Shown piece by piece: positions 7,543-11,299 of a stretch of DNA of 11,299 nt (positions are counted from its first letter, which is position 1; each line of letters starts with the position of its first letter). Below the pieces are notes generated by a model that was given only the letters and a program-made list of their open reading frames with translations, did not search any database and was not told the DNA's origin. Location of the stretch: assembly GCA_903927855.1 (NCBI GenBank), contig CAIYOL010000407.1, positions 1-11,299 of the forward strand, written 5' to 3'. The position numbers were made by a program, and so were the translations under genes. Source of the stretch: an uncultured Planctomycetota bacterium. GTDB taxonomy: Bacteria > Planctomycetota > Phycisphaerae > Sedimentisphaerales > Anaerobacaceae.

Positions 7543-8607
7543 TCAATACTTTTTGTGAATTTTACCCGCTAATACGTCTTTAATCAACTGTTTTAATTTA
7601 TCCTCTCCAGATATGAATTTTATCTCAACTGCCAAATATGCAAAAGGTATCTCGTATTGCGTAGCGCATGTCGCGTAGTGCGTGTAATCTTTCTGAGTTG
7701 ACAGTATCAAATCTGCCCCTAAACGATTAGCTTGACCGTGAATATCATCAATATCGCCGTCAGTATAGTCGTAATGGTCGTTGTAAATTTTCGAGCCGAC
7801 CAGATTGGCTCCGGTATTTTTTATCGTGCTTAAAAATGCATCCGGATTGCCTATCCCGCAAAAGGCGAATATCTTTTTTCCCTTTATCTGTTCGATGGTA
7901 ATTTTTTCACCGGTCATGGTTCTTGCGTAGATTGGGCTGTGTACCGATTCTGCAACTACTATATCCGAATTGATTAATCGCAGTTCTTGCTCGATTCGGT
8001 TTACTTCGGACTCAGAGATTTGGTCACATCTGGTTAAAACAGCAACATCGGCGCGATTGAGAGATGCGAGGGGTTCTCTCAGCAAACCTGCGGGAAGTAC
8101 TTTCCTATAGCCAAAAGGACAGGTTGCGTCAATTGTTACGATATCGAGGTCTCTGTGCAATCGGCGGTGCTGAAACCCATCATCCATAATCAGCACCTTT
8201 GCACCGAACTTATCAACAGCTTCGGCTGCAGCCTCAGCCCTGCTGGGATTTACAATCACTTTGGCCTGAGGGCAGTTTTCAGCGAGAACCGCCGGCTCAT
8301 CTGTCGTCCCTCGTGCTTTATAACCTCTGGTCAGGATAACACAGGGAACATTTTTGTTTTGCATTAACTTGCATATCCAGATTACCAGCGGTGTTTTGCC
8401 GGTCCCGCCGGCTGTAATGTTGCCAATGCTTATGACCGGCACATCAGCGGTATGTATTCCCAGCCACCGTTTAGAATATAAAAAGTTGCGCAGTCTGACA
8501 ACAAACGAATAACCTGTCGCAGCAATTTGCAAAAAGAAGCGCAAAACCGCTGCAGACAGGCCGGTGCTTCCGCCCGAAATTAAGCTGCGATAGACTTGCT
8601 GGTTCAA
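7543..8607 (-). CDS. lpxK: Tetraacyldisaccharide 4'-kinase LpxK
   Basis: LpxK phosphorylates the 4' position of the lipid A disaccharide at the inner membrane, making lipid IVA. The 354-residue protein begins with a hydrophobic, probably membrane-associated helix (about 17-44). The family P-loop G-N-I-T-A-G-G-T-G-K-T follows (62-72), then R-G-Y-K (about 94-97), the conserved D-D-G-F-Q-H-R-R-L-H-R-D-L-D-I (142-156) and L-P-A-G-L-L-R-E-P (171-179). The gene starts with TTG. This is supported by the normal position of the N-terminal S-L-I-S-G-G segment, by AAGGG about 11 bases upstream, and by the lack of any ATG until far inside the conserved domain. It lies 49 bp after the isocitrate dehydrogenase gene and its end nearly abuts hldE, so it is probably in the same operon. 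Confidence 0.95.
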   Translation of the reverse strand: MNQQVYRSLISGGSTGLSAAVLRFFLQIAATGYSFVVRLRNFLYSKRWLGIHTADVPVISIGNITAGGTGKTPLVIWICKLMQNKNVPCVILTRGYKARGTTDEPAVLAENCPQAKVIVNPSRAEAAAEAVDKFGAKVLIMDDGFQHRRLHRDLDIVTIDATCPFGYRKVLPAGLLREPLASLNRADVAVLTRCDQISESEVNRIEQELRLINSDIVVAESVHSPIYARTMTGEKITIEQIKGKKIFAFCGIGNPDAFLSTIKNTGANLVGSKIYNDHYDYTDGDIDDIHGQANRLGADLILSTQKDYTHYATCATQYEIPFAYLAVEIKFISGEDKLKQLIKDVLAGKIHKKY

Positions 8608-8656
8608 TTCAGTTTTAGCCCTTAGTGTTTGACTGTTAGTCGCAAAATGCTGTCGA

Positions 8657-9739
8657 CTATTCGCTTTTTATTTTTTCAATGATGGCGTCGGCCATTTCGC
8701 TTGCGCCGACGGCGGTTGGGTCTCCGGGGTCAGCTTTCATATCGTAAGTTACGTCTTTTCCTTCGGCGATTACCGCGGCGACCGCCTCTTCGAGTTTGTC
8801 CGCCTCATCTATTTTGCCTATATGTCTAAGCATTAACATACCGCTGAGTATCAGGGCGGTGGGATTTACTTTATTTTGGCCTTTGTATTTCGGCGCGCTG
8901 CCGTGAGTCGCCTCGAAGACGGCTATTTTGTCGCCGATGTTTGCCCCTGGCGCCACTCCCAATCCGCCTACTAAGCCGGCGCACAAATCACTTATTATAT
9001 CGCCGTAAAGATTCGGCAGCACAATGACGTCATAAAGTTCCGGCTTTTGAATCAACTGCATACACATATTGTCAACGATGCGGTCTTCGAATTCGATGTC
9101 AGGATAGCGTGTGGCGACGTCCCGGCTTACCTCGAGCCACAAGCCGTCCGAGAATTTCATAATATTGGCTTTGTGAACGGACGTTACCTTTTTGCGCCCC
9201 ATTTTGCGGGCGTAGTCAAATGCGAAATGGACTATACGTTCCGTGGCTTTAACTGAAATCGGCTTTATGCTTATGCCGGAATCTTCAGTTATCTTTCGGC
9301 TGCTGTGTTTATTTAACCAGTTTATAAGCTCAGCGGTATCATCTTTTCCTTTTTGAAATTCGATGCCCGCGTAGAGGTCTTCGGTGTTTTCCCGCACAAT
9401 TACAAGGTCGATATCGGCGAATCTGCTTCGCACGCCTTTGTAGCTTTTGCAGGGCCGCAGACACGCATACAAATCAAGCGCCTGTCGCAGATGAACATTT
9501 ATACTTCTAAAGCCCTTTCCGACCGGCGTAGTAATAGGCGCTTTTAACGCGACGCCGTTTTTCTTAATGGATTCGACAGTAGCATCCGGCAGAGGAGTGC
9601 CCTGCCGTTCCATTACTTCTGTGCCGGCCTCGGCGATTTCCCAGTTGATTTCGGCGCCTGTGGCGTCAATACATCTTCGCGCAGCTTCCGCTATTTCCGG
9701 CCCGACTCCATCGCCCGTTATCAATGTTACTTTTACCAT
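8657..9739 (-). CDS. icd: Isocitrate dehydrogenase (isocitrate/isopropylmalate family), probably NADP-preferring
   Basis: This 360-residue cytoplasmic enzyme should oxidise isocitrate to 2-oxoglutarate. The substrate loop R-S-I-N-V-x-L-R (78-85), with the Ser and Asn typical of isocitrate rather than isopropylmalate enzymes, is followed by [16 protein letters not shown] (114-125), the catalytic Lys190 in V-H-K-A-N-I, and metal-binding aspartates (D224, D247, D251). The coenzyme loop [15 protein letters not shown] (279-293) carries Lys-Tyr and Val as in NADP-using E. coli Icd, and Tyr332 also matches; the final Arg is Ala. The ATG at 9739 has GGAG 8 bases upstream. It is the first gene of the run, an unusual neighbour for LPS genes. 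A related 3-hydroxyacid role (homoisocitrate or tartrate) is less likely. Confidence 0.88.
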   Translation of the reverse strand: MVKVTLITGDGVGPEIAEAARRCIDATGAEINWEIAEAGTEVMERQGTPLPDATVESIKKNGVALKAPITTPVGKGFRSINVHLRQALDLYACLRPCKSYKGVRSRFADIDLVIVRENTEDLYAGIEFQKGKDDTAELINWLNKHSSRKITEDSGISIKPISVKATERIVHFAFDYARKMGRKKVTSVHKANIMKFSDGLWLEVSRDVATRYPDIEFEDRIVDNMCMQLIQKPELYDVIVLPNLYGDIISDLCAGLVGGLGVAPGANIGDKIAVFEATHGSAPKYKGQNKVNPTALILSGMLMLRHIGKIDEADKLEEAVAAVIAEGKDVTYDMKADPGDPTAVGASEMADAIIEKIKSE

Positions 9740-9768
9740 TCCTGATACTCCAGAAGTTCGAAACCATT

Positions 9769-9797
9769 ATGCTACATTCGGAAGGTAAAAGTGTCAA
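9769..9797 (-). promoter_or_regulatory. Probable promoter of the minus-strand operon
   Basis: On the minus strand, TTGACA (9797-9792) and TAGCAT (9774-9769) are separated by 17 bp, a good sigma-70 spacing. The start site would be near 9762. This gives a leader of about 23 bases before the isocitrate dehydrogenase ATG, with the GGAG ribosome-binding site at 9751-9748. No other promoter this good was noticed between the genes of the run, so it may serve all eight genes. Prediction from sequence only. Confidence 0.5.
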
Positions 9798-9881
9798 TGA
9801 GAGGTTTGATTGAGATAGGCCCTTCGACCCGTCTTCGCCTTCGGCTTCGCCGTGATAAAATGGGTAAAAATTTCTCACCAT

Positions 9882-9898
9882 AAATTGGGTTTGTTTGG
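9882..9898 (+). repeat. Copy of the AAATTGGGTTxGTTTGG dispersed repeat
   Basis: AAATTGGGTTTGTTTGG. It runs directly into a second, longer copy at 9895. On the minus strand this stretch reads Q-N-E-P-K-Q-T-Q-F. Confidence 0.6.
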
Positions 9899-9915
9899 GT
9901 TCGTTTTGGCTTTGT
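9895..9915 (+). repeat. Dispersed repeat copy, long form
   Basis: This copy reads TTGGGTTCG, then TTTT, then GGCTTTGT. It matches the copy at 9938-9957 except for one extra T. The two starts are 43 bp apart. Confidence 0.6.
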
Positions 9916-9937
9916 ACCCCCTTACACTGAGTCAAAA

Positions 9938-9957
9938 TTGGGTTCGTTTGGCTTTGT
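9938..9957 (+). repeat. Dispersed repeat copy, long form
   Basis: This copy reads TTGGGTTCGTTT, then GGCTTTGT, and is preceded by CAAAA. Its core TGGGTTCGTTTG (9939-9950) occurs again at 10489-10500, where it runs into the inner end of the right inverted repeat of the insertion-like element. Confidence 0.6.
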
Positions 9958-9979
9958 TTTTGCATAGGCGAAAGCTGTG

Positions 9980-9987
9980 AATTATTG
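9980..9987 (+). repeat. Left 8-bp direct repeat, probable target-site duplication
   Basis: AATTATTG abuts the outer end of the left terminal inverted repeat and is identical to 10518-10525, which abuts the outer end of the right one. The next base on both right sides is also C, so the duplication could be read as 9 bp with 24-bp inverted repeats. Confidence 0.65.
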
Positions 9988-10012
9988 CGGAATTATATAC
10001 TTGACAAACGAA
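9988..10012 (+). repeat. Left terminal inverted repeat of the insertion-like element
   Basis: It begins CGGAATTATA and ends TTGACAAACGAA, with TAC between. The right copy has CCT at that place when read on the minus strand. The arm contains TTGACA (10001-10006), a perfect -35 hexamer pointing into the element. Confidence 0.7.
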
Positions 10013-10038
10013 AGTGAAAATTTATGAAAAATATGGGA

Positions 10039-10386
10039 TTATTGGCAACGCTGTCGTTCATCATATTCTTTACCACAATTTTCACATTTGTAGTATCGAA
10101 CCTTGTCACCAAATACCCCAAAATGTTCATCAGGTCGTATGTCGAAAAGTTTGCCCTTTGGCTGTTGACAATAGGGGCATATATCACCGTGAACGGCCTT
10201 GTTGCTCTCTATCTTTTGGAACTTGGCGCGAAAATCCGCATTCTCCGCCTCAAGAACCGCTATTTTCGCTTTCAATGCTGCATTCTCAGTTTCCAAAGCC
10301 GCAATATACGATTCCTTATCGACCAAGCGCTCTCTGAGAACAGCATTAAGTGGAACACCCGTCAATATGTCTGTGATTACACCCAT
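10039..10386 (-). CDS. Small leucine-zipper / zinc-ribbon protein, passenger of the element
   Basis: This 115-residue protein has no assigned function. It starts with a short helix, I-L-T-G-V-P-L-N-A-V-L-R-E-R-L, of a kind I recall from many uncharacterised coiled-coil/zinc-ribbon proteins. Residues about 22-62 form a strong coiled coil with a heptad series at L31, L38, L45, F52 and I59 and many Glu/Lys. The C-terminal part has two C-x-x-C pairs (C70-P-Y-C73 and C101-E-N-C104) spaced as in a zinc ribbon. It is therefore probably a dimeric, zinc-binding cytoplasmic protein; binding of nucleic acid or a partner protein is inference. The ATG at 10386 has AGGAG six bases upstream, the best ribosome-binding site in the window. 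It is the only credible gene inside the 530-bp element. The plus-strand frame opposite it lacks such support. Confidence 0.75.
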   Translation of the reverse strand: MGVITDILTGVPLNAVLRERLVDKESYIAALETENAALKAKIAVLEAENADFRAKFQKIESNKAVHGDICPYCQQPKGKLFDIRPDEHFGVFGDKVRYYKCENCGKEYDERQRCQ

Positions 10387-10410
10387 AAAGTTCTCCTCTC
10401 TTCAAATTAT

Positions 10411-10426
10411 AAATTGGGTTTTTTGG
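10411..10426 (+). repeat. Dispersed repeat copy inside the element
   Basis: AAATTGGGTTTTTTGG lies between the promoter and the ribosome-binding site of the zinc-ribbon gene, so it would be in its 5' leader. Confidence 0.45.
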
Positions 10427-10443
10427 TGTTAGTTATTGGGAAT

Positions 10444-10473
10444 ATCATAAAGTGTTTTAATCGATTTCGTCAA
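10444..10473 (-). promoter_or_regulatory. Probable promoter of the zinc-ribbon gene
   Basis: On the minus strand, TTGACG (10473-10468) and TATGAT (10449-10444) are 18 bp apart. This places the start near 10437 and gives a leader of about 50 bases. A second possible promoter lies just upstream: TTGACA in the right inverted repeat (10504-10499) with TTATAT (10480-10475), 18 bp apart. Confidence 0.5.
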
Positions 10474-10492
10474 GATATAACTCAAAAATGGG

Positions 10493-10517
10493 TTCGTTTG
10501 TCAAAGGTATAATTCCG
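10493..10517 (-). repeat. Right terminal inverted repeat of the insertion-like element
   Basis: Read on the minus strand, it begins CGGAATTATA and ends TTGACAAACGAA, as in the left arm, with CCT in place of TAC between. The TTGACA hexamer points inward, toward the zinc-ribbon gene. Confidence 0.7.
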
Positions 10518-10525
10518 AATTATTG
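10518..10525 (+). repeat. Right 8-bp direct repeat, probable target-site duplication
   Basis: AATTATTG, identical to 9980-9987 and touching the outer end of the right inverted repeat. Confidence 0.65.
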
Positions 10526-10526
10526 C

Positions 10527-10678
10527 TGTAACTGATTATTATATAATTACTTATACTCATTTTCGGCATTTTGGAAATTGGCTTTGTTTGGTATATTTTA
10601 TGTTCAAAATGATTGAAATCTCCTTTCTGCGCAGAGAAACTGCGGACACCAGACGCCAGACTACAGACGACAGTGGAC
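10527..10678. other. Gene-free, AT-rich stretch
   Basis: Apart from the repeat copy at 10575 I see no gene or regulatory site. Around 10644-10674 there is a run of diverged CAGAC units (CCAGACGCCAGACTACAGAC and neighbours), a simple-repeat patch. Confidence 0.5.
10575..10591 (+). repeat. Dispersed repeat copy right of the element
   Basis: AAATTGGCTTTGTTTGG is a more diverged copy of the repeat seen at 9882-9957. It lies in an AT-rich gene-free stretch outside the element. Confidence 0.45.
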
Positions 10679-10731
10679 AAAAAGAAAAAACAGAATACAA
10701 AAGATTACTTAACTTTAACCGGACGGCATTG

Positions 10732-10744
10732 GTAAGCTCCGCTT
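10732..10744. repeat. Short perfect hairpin
   Basis: TAAGC-TCC-GCTTA, a 5-bp stem with a 3-base loop, inside the candidate small RNA. Confidence 0.4.
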
Positions 10745-10766
10745 AGCTTTAAGTTTTTAGTTCTTC

Positions 10767-10807
10767 CCCGCACCGAATAGTCGTGAGCTAAGCTCAATTG
10801 GTGCGGG
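10767..10807. repeat. Long imperfect inverted repeat
   Basis: CCCGCACC-G-AAT pairs with ATT-GGTGCGGG, with one bulged G. The loop holds TGAGCT-A-AGCTCA, itself a palindrome. It is the largest hairpin in the window and sits in the gene-free stretch. Confidence 0.55.
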
Positions 10808-10877
10808 ATCTGCGCTACGCTCCGATATTTGATTTGGACCTGCTGGACCTGAAACCTTGCCCTGCTGGGCGAATGAC

Positions 10878-10895
10878 GTTTATCTACTGATAAAC
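10878..10895. repeat. Perfect 7-bp hairpin at the start of the predicted small RNA
   Basis: GTTTATC-TACT-GATAAAC on the plus strand. It would form the first nucleotides of a transcript from the promoter at 10904-10931. Confidence 0.5.
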
Positions 10896-10903
10896 TGCGG
10901 GGT

Positions 10904-10931
10904 ATTATACCAAATTTCAGGGAAAAGTCAA
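10904..10931 (-). promoter_or_regulatory. Strong sigma-70-like promoter facing left
   Basis: On the minus strand, TTGACT (10931-10926) and a perfect TATAAT (10909-10904) are 16 bp apart. It begins 24 bp after the stop codon of the right-edge gene. No coding region lies in the next 500 bp downstream, so its product is probably an RNA or the leader of a lost gene. Confidence 0.55.
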
Positions 10932-10954
10932 CGAAAAAGTTGCTACAAACCCTT

Positions 10955-11299
10955 TTACTTAGGTCGTAACATATTGCGAGCAAATTCCTTGATTGGCTCA
11001 AGCCACCCCAAATAATGGAAGGTTGTAAGCAGAGCCGCAAGAAAGATAACAAGAACATAAATCCATTGCGGTATTCTTTTGACCAACGTCCATATCCCAC
11101 ATCCTTTCATAGAAGCATCATTTTGCTCTGTTTCGGCTGCTTCAGTTGCTAATTCTTCCTTGGCCATTTTTGCTATATGCCTAAGCCGTTTCGCTGTTGG
11201 TATGACCGTCGTATCTATAAAATTACTACACCAAAATGACAAAACAGGGGTTTCTTCATGTTTCTCAAGTTCGTAATGTTGAACGTGAAATTTTATAGA
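10955..11299 (-). CDS. Unrecognised protein with C-terminal membrane helix, 5' end beyond the window
   Basis: The minus-strand frame stays open from its TAA at 10955 to the right edge without a stop, so at least 114 residues belong to it and the true start lies outside. An ATG at 11167 would give a 70-residue protein and a TTG at 11242 a 95-residue one, but neither has a clear ribosome-binding site. The C-terminal part has one membrane helix (W-I-Y-V-L-V-I-F-L-A-A-L-L-T-T-F), followed by a short tail rich in Lys/Arg. An acidic, Ala/Glu-rich segment precedes it (K-E-E-L-A-T-E-A-A-E-T-E). The layout suggests a tail-anchored protein with its larger domain before the helix. I do not recognise the family and assign no function. 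Confidence 0.55.
   Translation of the reverse strand, partial: SIKFHVQHYELEKHEETPVLSFWCSNFIDTTVIPTAKRLRHIAKMAKEELATEAAETEQNDASMKGCGIWTLVKRIPQWIYVLVIFLAALLTTFHYLGWLEPIKEFARNMLRPK

Larger units (their letters stand above)
9741..9979. other. Gene-free stretch between the operon and the insertion-like element
   Basis: I see no convincing gene here. Its operon-proximal part holds the promoter described separately. The part around 9830-9855 is a GC-rich patch with the direct repeat CTTCGCC, twice. The part from 9882 on holds repeat copies. A 99-codon minus-strand frame runs through it into the isocitrate dehydrogenase start, but its sequence is repeat translation followed by an out-of-frame reading of that gene. 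Confidence 0.6.
9988..10517. mobile_element. 530-bp mobile-insertion-cassette-like element with one passenger gene
   Basis: The unit is bounded by inverted repeats at 9988-10012 and 10493-10517 (22 of 25 bases match, with the three differences adjacent in the middle) and by a perfect 8-bp direct repeat AATTATTG just outside both ends. This is what an IS-type insertion leaves. Inside there is one credible gene, for a zipper/zinc-ribbon protein on the minus strand, and no transposase, so movement would need an enzyme supplied elsewhere. Non-autonomous elements with passenger genes are known as mobile insertion cassettes. An 8-bp duplication is made by several IS families, for example IS66, ISL3 and IS1595, and I cannot assign one. 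Neither end has a visible terminator. Confidence 0.65.
10679..10897 (-). ncRNA. Candidate structured small RNA, about 219 nt
   Basis: A near-consensus minus-strand promoter should start transcription near 10897, yet no open reading frame with a start signal follows. The predicted transcript instead opens with a perfect 7-bp hairpin with a 4-base loop (GTTTATC paired with GATAAAC, 10895-10878). It continues with GCCC-AGCA-GGGC (10870-10859), then a long stem pairing CCCGCACC with GGTGCGGG (10807-10767), whose loop holds the palindrome TGAGCTAAGCTCA, and then TAAGC-GGA-GCTTA (10744-10732). It runs into a U-rich stretch (10690-10679), though without a clear terminator stem just before it. I do not recognise a known RNA family; the size is similar to 6S RNA, but I could not fit that fold. 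It could also be decayed sequence. Confidence 0.3.

Noticed and set aside
9666..9965. A 99-codon minus-strand frame beginning M-Q-K-Q-S-Q-T-N-P.
   Set aside because: Its first third is the translated dispersed repeat and its last third overlaps the start of the isocitrate dehydrogenase gene in another frame. It also runs through that gene's promoter.
10024..10512. A 162-codon plus-strand frame spanning almost the whole element, with a hydrophobic N-terminus.
   Set aside because: It is antisense to the zinc-ribbon gene, lacks a clear ribosome-binding site, and its hydrophobic look is what the complement of a charged coiled coil gives. No known domain pattern is visible.
9988..10517. Transposase remnant inside the element.
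   Set aside because: No DDE-like or HUH-like motif was seen in any frame between the inverted repeats.
9882..10591. Possible CRISPR array, because of several short similar repeats.
   Set aside because: Repeat length and spacing are irregular, copies differ, no cas gene is nearby, and one copy lies inside the leader of a gene.
10679..10897. The hairpin-rich stretch as tRNA, tmRNA or 6S RNA.
   Set aside because: A T-loop-like GGTCCAAATC was seen but without matching stems, and no tmRNA ends or 6S-like closing stem could be drawn.
10705..11100. A 131-codon minus-strand frame.
   Set aside because: It reads out of frame through the right-edge gene and then through the hairpin-rich region. It has no domain-like pattern and no good start.

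Overview
The window looks like chromosomal DNA of a Gram-negative bacterium that makes lipopolysaccharide. The best guess is a member of the Planctomycetota, probably Phycisphaerae-like. Three things support this: a full heptose/lipid A gene set, unusual domain fusions in that set, and dispersed repeats that read on the minus strand as 'QNEPKQTQF'. I recall that peptide from many spurious hypothetical proteins in planctomycete genome bins. The taxonomic call is inference only.

Left edge (1-644, plus strand): the 3' end of a pyridoxamine-phosphate-oxidase-like flavin-binding gene, followed one base later by a small cupin gene. They converge on the minus-strand operon, with only 40 bp between the two stop codons.

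Centre (685-9739, minus strand): one tightly packed gene run. In transcription order it holds an isocitrate dehydrogenase, lpxK (lipid A 4'-kinase), hldE (heptose kinase/adenylyltransferase), gmhA (sedoheptulose-7-phosphate isomerase), a membrane-anchored gmhB-like phosphatase, a heptosyltransferase fused to a WaaP-type kinase, a family-4 glycosyltransferase and plsY (glycerol-3-phosphate acyltransferase). Gaps are 49 bp or less and several genes overlap, so one transcript is likely. A good promoter (TTGACA, 17 bp, TAGCAT) lies just before the first gene. Together the genes make ADP-heptose (GmhA, HldE kinase, GmhB, HldE adenylyltransferase), phosphorylate lipid A, add and probably phosphorylate core sugars, and start phospholipid synthesis. 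The epimerase gene hldD is not in the window.

Right side (9740-11299): an accessory-looking region. Its main feature is a 530-bp unit (9988-10517) with 25-bp imperfect terminal inverted repeats (22 of 25 match), bounded by a perfect 8-bp direct repeat AATTATTG. It carries one gene, for a leucine-zipper/zinc-ribbon protein, and no transposase. This is the layout of a mobile insertion cassette (a non-autonomous IS-like element with a passenger gene), and I regard it as the most interesting item here. Copies of an AAATTGGGTTCGTTTGG-like repeat lie around and inside it. Further right is a gene-free stretch with a strong minus-strand promoter, several hairpins and a U-rich end, a candidate small RNA. 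The window closes with the 3' part of an unrecognised single-span membrane protein gene that runs off the right edge.
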